From assembly GCA_017456805.1 (NCBI GenBank), contig JAFTIQ010000072.1:1-46690 (forward strand): a stretch of 46,690 bases of DNA, given 5' to 3'. The stretch comes from Lentisphaeria bacterium (GTDB taxonomy: Bacteria; Verrucomicrobiota; Lentisphaeria; Victivallales; UBA1829). The notes under the pieces were generated by a model. The model was not told where the DNA came from and ran no database searches. It was given only the letters and a program-made list of their open reading frames with translations. A program made the position numbers and the translations under genes. Shown here in pieces: positions 36,476 through 44,093 of this stretch (the stretch's first letter is position 1; every line of letters starts with the position of its first letter).

Positions 36476-37531
36476 TTATCTCCCAAAAAGTCTGGTTCTC
36501 AAAGCATCTGCCCGTTCTGCTCCTTTTGCGAAGAACGGATATTCAAAACAAATGCATTTTTCAATGTAAGGTGCCAGATTTTTGTTCTGATTCAGAACCC
36601 GTTCCGGCGGCGCGGAAATAAACGGGGCAGGGCCGCCGAAACAACGCCGTTCAAAGAGTTCCATGTGAGACCACAAATGAATCCCTTTTTCAGATGTGAC
36701 CTGTTTCCACAACTTCCACATGGCATCCTGTTCCGAGAGCAGACAACCGCTGCAGCCGACAGAATCCTGCGGACAAAGGATATCCAGCGGGACACCATCC
36801 AGCATGACGTCCCAGAAATCAAGGAAATCATCCTCATATCCGTCAGGATTTCTGCTTGCCGGTGACATGAGGATCTGCTTTTCCGGGGCGAGGTCTTTTA
36901 CTATGGCAAAATACTCTTTGTAGAGTTTGTTCATCCATTTTTCCCGTTCAGCGGAACGTTCATTCGGATGATATGCCGTTTCCGGAGTGAAATAGAGGAT
37001 GTCAAAACATTCTCTCCACTGGAGCAATTCTTTCAAACAGGCTGTCTGACGTTCGATTTCGTTTTGAATCGCATCATCATTGAGCAGACTTGTCCAGCCG
37101 ACAACGGAACCATAGCCGCCGAGAGCGATTTTCATTCCGGTTTCAGCGGCGGCCTCCAGCATATTAGGCACAACGTTCCATTGCTTGTACGCGGAAAAAT
37201 ATTTAGAAGGGTAGTATGTTTCCTTCAATTCGTTCCACATGGAAGCCTGAAGCACTCCGGTATCGATTCCTGCAGAAAGCATTTCTTCAAAGAGTCCGAT
37301 CCATTGTTTTTTATTCCAATCGAGGGTTGCGCCACCGACATAATCGGGAGCGTGTGCCTGAAGATAGCTGCCTGTGATGGGGATAACCGGTTTTTCCGGA
37401 GCTCCATTGAGTTCCACATATTTTCTGTTTTCACTCAGCGCACGATCCAGGCGTTGCTGATCGCCGGGAATGATCTCTGCTGCCGGTTCAAAAATATTGA
37501 ATCCGTTATAAGTTCCTACTTTCCAAGACAT
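36476..37531 (-). CDS. DUF4434-like TIM-barrel protein
   Basis: 351 residues without signal peptide. The layout IPITGSYLQAHAPDYVGGATLDWNKKQW with WIGLFEEMLSAGIDTGVLQ, then AAETGMKIALGGYGS, ILYFTPETAYHP and ILCPQDSVGCSG resembles DUF4434-type barrel proteins related to glycoside hydrolases. The Glu in FTPETAY is a candidate catalytic acid, by analogy only. It lies between the pseudopilin and the GH28 copy 2 gene, with the latter essentially abutting. No activity can be assigned. Confidence 0.6.
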   Translation of the reverse strand: MSWKVGTYNGFNIFEPAAEIIPGDQQRLDRALSENRKYVELNGAPEKPVIPITGSYLQAHAPDYVGGATLDWNKKQWIGLFEEMLSAGIDTGVLQASMWNELKETYYPSKYFSAYKQWNVVPNMLEAAAETGMKIALGGYGSVVGWTSLLNDDAIQNEIERQTACLKELLQWRECFDILYFTPETAYHPNERSAEREKWMNKLYKEYFAIVKDLAPEKQILMSPASRNPDGYEDDFLDFWDVMLDGVPLDILCPQDSVGCSGCLLSEQDAMWKLWKQVTSEKGIHLWSHMELFERRCFGGPAPFISAPPERVLNQNKNLAPYIEKCICFEYPFFAKGAERADALRTRLFGR

Positions 37532-37563
37532 AGTACAAAAGCCTCTTTTTCAAAACCTTCTCA

Positions 37564-38211
37564 TTACTGTTCCGATGGTTTCAGATTTTTGAAAGTCAGA
37601 TCAGTGATTCCAATTGCGGAGACATGTCCATCGACCCAAAGCATATTTGCTCTTTTGGTGTGTGTGGTGAATCCGGGGTGATGAGATCCGTTGCCAGGAT
37701 CGGGATGCTGGAAGTGATAATTTGTAGCCTTGCTTGATTCATAGTATTTGCTGTCAGCAAGCAGGGCGGTGCCGGAAGAATCTTTGATTTTGGTCCGTTT
37801 CATACCGGACTCTCCAGAAACTGCGCCTTCGTTTGCATCACCGGTGATCCAATAGTTTGCGGCATAATTTGTTGCCTGATCTTCCAGATAAACGGCAGGC
37901 TGGGAAGGACAAAGTAGCAGCGGATATTTTTTATAGAACTGATAGGGGAATGAGGAGTCCATGTATATACCTATCTGATGGAACCAGTACCTGTAACCAT
38001 TTGTAGTGAACACATAGGGAAGATAATCATCATTTTCATCTGCATACTGCAGGAAATTGAGTCCGAGCTGTTTCAAATTATTCTGACAGGAAGCGGCTCT
38101 TCCTTTTTCCCGTGCATTGTTCAAGGCGGGGAGCAGCATTCCTGCGAGGATTGCGATGATCGCGATCACAACGAGGAGCTCGATCAATGTGAAGTGTTTT
38201 TGTCTTTTCAT
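37564..38211 (-). CDS. H-X9-DG pseudopilin
   Basis: 215 residues from [19 protein letters not shown] with intact class III leader and stalk, [19 protein letters not shown], and the C-terminal [14 protein letters not shown] (H-X9-DG). It follows the DUF4838 gene by 16 bp on the same strand, the same pairing as at 19.6-23.2 kb but in this cluster's orientation. Probably membrane-anchored, exposed to the periplasm after peptidase processing. Function unknown. Confidence 0.9.
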   Translation of the reverse strand: MKRQKHFTLIELLVVIAIIAILAGMLLPALNNAREKGRAASCQNNLKQLGLNFLQYADENDDYLPYVFTTNGYRYWFHQIGIYMDSSFPYQFYKKYPLLLCPSQPAVYLEDQATNYAANYWITGDANEGAVSGESGMKRTKIKDSSGTALLADSKYYESSKATNYHFQHPDPGNGSHHPGFTTHTKRANMLWVDGHVSAIGITDLTFKNLKPSEQ

Positions 38212-38227
38212 TTTCGATCCTTTCGAT

Positions 38228-40522
38228 TTATTTTGTTTCTACTAAAACGACATGATCTAAGATAAGATTTCCGCCGTTTGCTATTTTTTCTGGAACAAGG
38301 AATGTATATCCCCTGCCACCAAGTATGGTGAGATCGCTGGAGGTGTTTACTTTCCCTGCATAAATATAAGTATATTCAGATTTGACCCGTGAGGCGTCAA
38401 TGTTCTTCTGGAAGATCACATGGCTTCTCCAGTGGCAGACCTCCAGAATTTTTCCCTGATTCGGTTTTGTGCATTTTACTGCAACGTACAAATGATAGTT
38501 TTTGTCCTTCGGTAACAGATAATGCTCTTCACGGAATATAACTGCCCATGCTCCGGAAAGAGGGATTTCCATGGCTGCACCATTGACTGCTTTGGGATCT
38601 TCAATGAGTTTCGCCCATTTATGTCCGCTGTTGACCTCAAAATCAACTTCTTCAATGATAACATATTTCTTTCCGGCAAGAGATTTCAGGAACTGATTCG
38701 GTTTTCTTTCAAAGCCGATCCCCTTGCTGAACAGCTTCAACATGTCAAGAACGATTTCACCTTTGACATTGTCTCTTGTCCAACTTTCATGGAATGAGAA
38801 ATAGTTCCGCTTCGTGTAGTATTCAAGCCAGTCTGCAGCAAGTTTCTGAAGCTCCGCTTTGGTCATCAATTTATTTTTGAGCATCCGTTCCCAATGGATA
38901 ATCTTCATGAATTCCATGACCTTCCGGAGGTTTTCAATACGGTATCTGACTGTGTCGGTATCCGCCAATGCTTCTGCTTTTTCAATGTATTTCAGAGCTT
39001 CGATGATATCGGAATCAGAAATCCAGGGCGCATTGCTGACAAAACATCCGTAAGGCTCCCGGATTTTTGCGTTGACTTTATCGCGAAACGCAATATATTC
39101 CATGATTGCCGGTGCGGCTTTACCATAATAATCATCTACGAATTCTTTGATTGTCTGATCGACATCAAGATCCGGGTTCCAGAGGGTTTTCGCCCAAAGA
39201 TAGGTACGGAGAGCCTGAAGTTCTTCCGGGTTGCTGTGACTGAGCACATTCCCCTGGATTTGAACCATGTGTACATTGTGGTCCCGGAGAAATTTTATAT
39301 CTGCCGGTACGACACGCATATTCGGCATAGGGGCAAAGTAGGTACTGAACGCCGTTGCATAATCCCAGATATCAACTTGTTTTACGATTTTACACCATTC
39401 TTTGAGAGCTTTTGCTGTTTTGATATTGTTTGCCCTTGTTGAATCTGTGAGCGGTCGTGCCATATCACGTTCCAGTGTGCAGAAAAACGCAGAAACGTTC
39501 TTATGACCCTTGATATTTCTGGGTGCTTTCTGTGTATAACGGTATGCAAAGAACTGGATAATCAGATTCGGATAGTCTTTTTCAAGATTTTCTGCAATGT
39601 AGTTTGCAAAATCCAGCATTGTTCCAGATGGACCGCCGAATTTTTTATCCATTGCAAGACAGTTTGCACATTGACAATGATTGTCATTATCGTTCTGGGT
39701 CACAGAAATGAATCTGGGATCTTTATGTTTTTTCAGTTCTGCAAGGACATTCTGCAAGAAGACCTTCCGCATTTCAGGATTGGAAAGGCAGAGCTGACCT
39801 TCCATCTGTCCGCCGACTCGTTTTCCACCGCGCAGAGAGAAAAATTCAGGATTGGTTTTCAGATATTTTGCCGCAGGCATGAATACACTGTCGAATGTAT
39901 GCCAGGGCCCGATCAGGTGAATGCTCCCGCCCCATTTTTCTTCAGCATTCATAATATTGTGCAAACGCATCTTCGTCCGATATTCAGGAATGCGGCTTGC
40001 TTCATAAATACCAAGAACACGAACCGGGATCGGAGGCGCATAACGATAAGATTTCACAGGAAGTTCCAGAGTCTTGATCACAGGAACCTTTGTTTCTGTT
40101 GCTGACCAGAAACGGAATCCGATATTTTCCAGAAATTCATAGGTAGCATAAATTGGACCTCTCGGATGTTCTCCTGTAAGAATCAGATTCTTGCCCGCAG
40201 GAGCAATCATGATTTCATCGGATTTCCATTTGATCCCTTTGAGAGCCGGGAGCAATCTTTCTGCCGCAGCAGATTGTCCGATCAAAATCTGATTTTCTCC
40301 TTTTGCCGCCTGGGTGATTTCCAATTTTACTCCAGTTGCTTTCTGAAGAAATGACTGCAATTCTGCTGCCGCTGTTTTGTTGGCTGGAATTGCATCTGCC
40401 GGAACATAAATCGTCCAGTCGCTCCTTCCGTTTTCGATGATTGGCACTGCGCTGCAGATAAAACTGAACAGAAGCAGAATCACGGAAAACAGAATTTTTG
40501 TTTTCACGTTACTTTTCATCAT
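38228..40522 (-). CDS. Secreted DUF4838 protein
   Basis: 764 residues with a Sec signal ([19 protein letters not shown]). The N-terminal alpha-glucuronidase-like domain ([38 protein letters not shown]) is followed by the DUF4838 hallmark Q276-N-D-N and C-x-C-x-x-C. The last 150 residues form a separate beta-rich domain with no repeat, unlike the 931-residue protein at 19587. AAAGGA precedes the first of two adjacent ATGs. It lies after the esterase and before the pilin, as the only clearly exported enzyme of this cluster. Confidence 0.8.
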   Translation of the reverse strand: MMKSNVKTKILFSVILLLFSFICSAVPIIENGRSDWTIYVPADAIPANKTAAAELQSFLQKATGVKLEITQAAKGENQILIGQSAAAERLLPALKGIKWKSDEIMIAPAGKNLILTGEHPRGPIYATYEFLENIGFRFWSATETKVPVIKTLELPVKSYRYAPPIPVRVLGIYEASRIPEYRTKMRLHNIMNAEEKWGGSIHLIGPWHTFDSVFMPAAKYLKTNPEFFSLRGGKRVGGQMEGQLCLSNPEMRKVFLQNVLAELKKHKDPRFISVTQNDNDNHCQCANCLAMDKKFGGPSGTMLDFANYIAENLEKDYPNLIIQFFAYRYTQKAPRNIKGHKNVSAFFCTLERDMARPLTDSTRANNIKTAKALKEWCKIVKQVDIWDYATAFSTYFAPMPNMRVVPADIKFLRDHNVHMVQIQGNVLSHSNPEELQALRTYLWAKTLWNPDLDVDQTIKEFVDDYYGKAAPAIMEYIAFRDKVNAKIREPYGCFVSNAPWISDSDIIEALKYIEKAEALADTDTVRYRIENLRKVMEFMKIIHWERMLKNKLMTKAELQKLAADWLEYYTKRNYFSFHESWTRDNVKGEIVLDMLKLFSKGIGFERKPNQFLKSLAGKKYVIIEEVDFEVNSGHKWAKLIEDPKAVNGAAMEIPLSGAWAVIFREEHYLLPKDKNYHLYVAVKCTKPNQGKILEVCHWRSHVIFQKNIDASRVKSEYTYIYAGKVNTSSDLTILGGRGYTFLVPEKIANGGNLILDHVVLVETK

Positions 40523-40572
40523 TTTTCCTTTCTTTGGTTGGTTATGATTGAAAGTATGAAATAATATTGCAT

Positions 40573-41385
40573 TTATGATTCAAAAACAGTGTTTTTAACA
40601 GTTTTATCATTCATAAAGTCAAGCATATCTTCAAATGCTTCCCGCTGATGAGGTCTGTCAAAATTATGCAGAAAACCGTGTTCCATATTTTTATAGACTT
40701 TTACAACAGTACGGCAACCCAAAGCGGCAAGTTTTTTCGCCAGTTCTATTTTTTGTGGATACCAAAATACATGTTCCCATTCGCCTTCGATGAAAAAGAG
40801 AGGCGGCATTCCGGGATGAATGTACTGATCCAATGAAAGTTTTTTATATAATTCAGGATTTTCTGCATAAGATTGTCCAGCCGCATTTTGCATACTTTCC
40901 CATATCCCCGGAAGAATCTCATCCCACGGCACAAAACTTGCCGGCGTAGATTCAAGAATTCCGCAAACAGGGGATATCCATTCTTTTTCCGGAGAATACT
41001 CTTCTCCGACAGCTCCGGGGAGAGCTGCAATCAATAATGAAGCCAAATGTCCGCCTGCAGATCCGCCGTGAACCGCAATTTTGAGAGGCCGATTCATTTT
41101 TCGTAATTCATTAACAAAATGCATATAGGCGTCGCGGCAATCTTTCAATTGTTCCACGGCAGAAACATTCAAACGATAATCCGTCGTTGCTGAAATATAC
41201 CCCCTCCTTGACATTTCCGATAATATCGGATCATGGTAATCCTGACGAGAGCCACAACGCCATCCTCCACCGTGAATGTGAAAAAAAGCAATCTCCTGGG
41301 TCACTTTTTCCGGCACAAAAAGATCATACACCCGATCTTTGCGGATTGGGTCATCCAAATAAAATGTCTTTACATAAAGAGACAT
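40573..41385 (-). CDS. Alpha/beta hydrolase, acetyl-esterase-like
   Basis: 270 residues. The oxyanion motif HGGG (38-41) and the nucleophile elbow with Ser109 (VHGGSAGGHLAS) mark the hormone-sensitive-lipase-like esterase group; the catalytic His is in NMEHGFLHNF. The usual Asp block reads IEGEWEHVFW, with Glu/His where Asp is expected. No signal peptide. It is the first enzyme gene after the GntR regulator, with AAGGAG upstream. It may deacetylate imported oligosaccharides; this is inference from context. Confidence 0.8.
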   Translation of the reverse strand: MSLYVKTFYLDDPIRKDRVYDLFVPEKVTQEIAFFHIHGGGWRCGSRQDYHDPILSEMSRRGYISATTDYRLNVSAVEQLKDCRDAYMHFVNELRKMNRPLKIAVHGGSAGGHLASLLIAALPGAVGEEYSPEKEWISPVCGILESTPASFVPWDEILPGIWESMQNAAGQSYAENPELYKKLSLDQYIHPGMPPLFFIEGEWEHVFWYPQKIELAKKLAALGCRTVVKVYKNMEHGFLHNFDRPHQREAFEDMLDFMNDKTVKNTVFES

Positions 41386-41443
41386 AAAAGCTCCTTATTA
41401 CAGCTTTTTTTATTTTATTTTTTTCTTTTATATAAAACGGAAT

Positions 41444-42502
41444 TTACTCTTCCGGGAACACGAATGTTCCAAAAGTTGTCATGATGCCTTTTTTCAATTC
41501 TTTTTTCTTGTGATATTCTTTGACAGATTCATTGATCAGCGCAATTTGCTGCTTGATATCGCTCTGATAAGAAATCACGGGAATTGAGAATTGGGAAAGA
41601 TTAAATCCAGTCAAAGCATGTGAGATGATCAAAAGATCTTCTCCAATGTTGTAACGCTTTTGCAATGAAGCGGAAATGACTCCGTGAGTCAAAATCGAAT
41701 CCAGCACAACGATACCGATTTTTTCCCCCTCCGGGACTTTGTCAAGAAGTTTGCAAGCAGCAGAGTACCCGCCTCTGGGAGAAAGTTCCACCGCACAGAA
41801 AAATTCCGGATTGCATTTTTCCGGATACCGGGCGCACATATTGCCATAAATCTCTTCCTGCGTGATCAATGATGGATTCTGCCATAAATGCATCTGGTCA
41901 TTACTTGTAATTACAGCTATTTTTTCACACCCGTGATCAATCAAATGCTGATAGGCATGATACGACCATTCCGTATCTGAATGAATCGTCGTTTCCAAAT
42001 CTTTATAAGCATAAAGACCGATTGCCGCAATGGGGATCCCGTGAAGATATTTTGCAGATCCTGCAGCAAATGCCCGACTGGAAATCAGAACAACATCACA
42101 AGCATTTTCCCGGAGATATTTCCGAACCCTGTTGCAGTCGCGAACCGTATCAACATCTTCAAAAACCTTGTATTCATAACCGTTTTCGTGACAGTATTCA
42201 ATGAAGTATTTCATGAACACTGCTTTATGAGCAAACAACCCCATTTCCGCTTTGGAGTCAAAAACAACCGCAAACCGGTGCTTGACCTGCTCTTTTACAA
42301 AAACACCAAGCCCATTGATTCGTTCGATCAGCCCTTCATTTTCCAGAACATCCAGCGCACGGCTCATCGTAACAACTGTTGCATCAAATTGTTTTGTCAA
42401 TGCAGAAAGCGGTTCCAATTTTGAGCCGACAGGATATCCGCCGGAAAGAATCCTTTCTTTCAGCGCCTGCGCAATTCTCAAATTTTTGCCCTTTTCCGTC
42501 AT
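41444..42502 (-). CDS. GntR-type transcriptional regulator with LacI-like ligand domain
   Basis: 352 residues: winged helix at 1-75 (RIAQALKERILSGGYPVGSKL; VVTMSRALDVLENEGLIERI) and a LacI-like sensor (HRFAVVFDSKAEMGLFAHK; LIDHGCEKIAVITSNDQ; IGIVVLDSILTHGVISASL). It has the same architecture as the regulator at 15717 but clearly different sequence. It heads the long minus-strand cluster down to 29348 and is its likely regulator. The 58 bp to the esterase gene are very AT-rich. A palindrome lies in its own leader (42522-42534). Confidence 0.8.
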   Translation of the reverse strand: MTEKGKNLRIAQALKERILSGGYPVGSKLEPLSALTKQFDATVVTMSRALDVLENEGLIERINGLGVFVKEQVKHRFAVVFDSKAEMGLFAHKAVFMKYFIEYCHENGYEYKVFEDVDTVRDCNRVRKYLRENACDVVLISSRAFAAGSAKYLHGIPIAAIGLYAYKDLETTIHSDTEWSYHAYQHLIDHGCEKIAVITSNDQMHLWQNPSLITQEEIYGNMCARYPEKCNPEFFCAVELSPRGGYSAACKLLDKVPEGEKIGIVVLDSILTHGVISASLQKRYNIGEDLLIISHALTGFNLSQFSIPVISYQSDIKQQIALINESVKEYHKKKELKKGIMTTFGTFVFPEE

Positions 42503-42521
42503 TGCATCTCTTTCAATCGTT

Positions 42522-42534
42522 GTTGTATCAACAC
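42522..42534. promoter_or_regulatory. Possible GntR operator
   Basis: TGTTG-TAT-CAACA, a perfect 13-bp palindrome 20 bp upstream of the GntR ATG, suggestive of autoregulation. No clear promoter hexamers were found around it. Confidence 0.4.
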
Positions 42535-42650
42535 TTTTTTATTTGTAAGCTCACTTTTTCGAGCTTTTTATTGCCAATTTGTTGCCGACCAGCTTCCGCT
42601 GTCCGCCTCCCGGAATTCGCAGAGGAAAAGTCAGCTTATCCGTTCTCAGA

Positions 42651-42840
42651 GACCTTCTATTCGGGAGCTGACCTTCCATCCGGGAGCTGACCTTCAATCC
42701 GGGAGCTCACTTTCAATCCGGGAGCTCACTTTCCATCCGGGAGCTGACCTTCCATCCGGGAGCTTACCTTCAATCCGGGAGCTCACTTTCCATCCGGGAG
42801 CTCATTTTCCATCCGGGAGCTGACCTTCTATCCCGGAGCG
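42651..42840. repeat. 19-bp tandem repeat, 10 copies
   Basis: Exactly 190 bp of a 19-bp unit close to GACCTTCCATCCGGGAGCT. The block ATCCGGGAGCT is nearly constant; the preceding bases alternate between GACCTTC, CACTTTC, TACCTTC and CATTTTC. No unique spacers. Confidence 0.9.
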
Positions 42841-42848
42841 CCAGTTTT

Positions 42849-43050
42849 CACTTTCTTTTCCGACGCCGCAGTGTCTCACTTCCGTTCCCGACGAATCAGA
42901 GCTCACTTCCGTTCCCGACGAATCAGAGCTCACTTCCGTTCCCGACGAATCAGAGCTCACTTCCGTTCCCGACGCCCCAGTGTCTCACTTCCGTTCCCGA
43001 CGAATCAGAACTCACTTCCGTTCCCGACGAATCAGAGCTCTCTTCCGCTT
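42849..43050. repeat. 27-bp tandem repeat, about 8 copies
   Basis: The unit begins CACTTCCGTTCCCGACG; starts at 42877, 42904, 42931, 42958, 42986, 43013 and 43040, with a degenerate first copy at 42849. Two versions of the tail occur, AATCAGAGCT and the 1-bp longer CCCCAGTGTCT. The period being divisible by 3 creates a chance open reading frame. Confidence 0.85.
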
Positions 43051-43169
43051 GTCCGGGGATAATATACCTTTATATAAAGGTGATTTCAAGTGCCGATTTG
43101 AAAAAATCTCTCATTTTTTTTATGTTATGTGAGAAAAATAGCTTTTAAAACTCTTCGATACGCTGTTCC

Positions 43170-43300
43170 GGTAAGCCGGGAAGATAAGAAGAGCACCGTT
43201 GGTGCGGGAAGATGTGAAGAGCACCGCAGGTGCGTGAAGGTGTGAAGTTGAGCCTGACGGCTCAGTGAAGTGCTCGCTGTCGCGAGTGCGGAGGTGCCGG
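43170..43300. repeat. Array of short hairpins with varying stems and GTGAAG spacers
   Basis: GCACC-GTT-GGTGC (43193-43205), GCACC-GCA-GGTGC (43221-43233), TGAGCC-TGAC-GGCTCA (43249-43264) and CTCGC-TGTC-GCGAG (43273-43286), separated by GAAGATGTGAAG or GTGAAGGTGTGAAG. It belongs with the element inside the pilin at 15100-15290. Confidence 0.75.
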
Positions 43301-43316
43301 TGTTTTTTTTTGTTAG

Positions 43317-43481
43317 CGGCAGAGCCGTTGGGATGGGCGCACTCGCTAATGATCTGCTGAGGAGAACGGACGAGAACGGACAGAAACGGTTCAGAACGGT
43401 GAATACGCCGGGGTGTGCGAAGAATGGCTCTCCGTTTGTTCCCGTTTTCCACCGTTGATTCCTGTTCCCTTCCGTTTTTCC
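43317..43481. repeat. Repeat module type A (165 bp), left copy 1
   Basis: Starts at CGGCAGAGCCG and runs to the next such boundary. It carries a run of ACGGACAGAA-like 10-mers, a core near CGCCGGGGTGTGCG and a CT-rich arm that ends in CCGTTTTTCC. Confidence 0.75.
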
Positions 43482-43689
43482 CGGCAGAGCCGAAGTGAAC
43501 GGCGCACATGCCAATGCTTTGCTGGGGAACTGGGAATACTGGGAATACTGGGATTACTGGGAGCTCTGGGTATTTTTTGCGCCGGGGTGCCCGGGGAAAA
43601 GCCCTTGCGAACAGCCCTTTCTTTGCCCGCTCTCTCCCAGTACTCTTAGTATTCCCAGTACTCCCAGAACTCGGGCTGCAAAGCGTTCC
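43482..43689. repeat. Repeat module type B (208 bp), left copy
   Basis: Starts at CGGCAGAGCCG. Its left arm is a run of ACTGGGAAT-like 9-mers, its right arm the imperfect complement (AGTATTCCCAGTACTCCCAG), around a GCGCCGGGGTG core. Confidence 0.75.
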
Positions 43690-43930
43690 CGGCAGAGCCG
43701 TGGGGATGGGCACACACGCAAAGGATTTGCTGGGGAGAACGGACGAGAACGAATGAAAACGGACAGAAACGGTAATAGCGCCTGGGTGCTCGGGGAAAAG
43801 CTCTCAGTTGCTTTCCGTTTTCCACCGTTGATTCCTGTTCACTTCCGTTTTTCCCGGCTAAGCCGAAGGGAAGGGCGTATTCGCTAATGATCTGCAGCGA
43901 AACTGGAAAATTGCGCCGGAGAACCCGGTG
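43690..43930. repeat. Repeat module type A (165 bp), left copy 2, plus a truncated module
   Basis: Type A from 43690 to 43854, then a further boundary (CGGCTAAGCCG at 43855) followed by a decayed fragment to about 43930. Beyond that to 44020 only AT-rich promoter-leading sequence is seen. Confidence 0.65.
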
Positions 43931-44020
43931 AAATAACCTTTGTACACAGTTTTTTTTGCCTGATTTTTCCGGACTTTGTCAGATTTTACTTTTTATATAG
44001 TCTTACATATCAGAACTATC

Positions 44021-44049
44021 TTGAAATTTTGACAGGACGGCGTTATATT
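44021..44049 (+). promoter_or_regulatory. Promoter of the caspase-FGE gene
   Basis: TTGAAA (44021-44026), 17-bp spacer, TATATT (44044-44049), 45 bp before the ATG; a GAGAAGGG ribosome site is at about 44082-44090. Confidence 0.65.
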
Positions 44050-44093
44050 ACGCAAAAATATCAGTTATATCTAACTTGCGGAGAGAAGGGTAA

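Noticed and set aside
42547..42570. Plus-strand terminator AAGCTC...GAGCTT with T-run
   Set aside because: No plus-strand gene ends there; it lies in the leader of the minus-strand GntR gene.
42651..43050. CRISPR array
   Set aside because: The units are contiguous 19-bp and 27-bp tandem repeats with no unique spacers, no leader and no cas genes.
42871..43062. Small protein of FRSRRIRAH repeats
   Set aside because: It is the reading of a 27-bp tandem repeat; there is no ribosome site and non-multiple-of-3 units interrupt the pattern.
43120..43887. Overlapping open frames on both strands in the repeat island
   Set aside because: They follow the repeat modules, recur in the right-hand flank, and have no ribosome sites or family resemblance.
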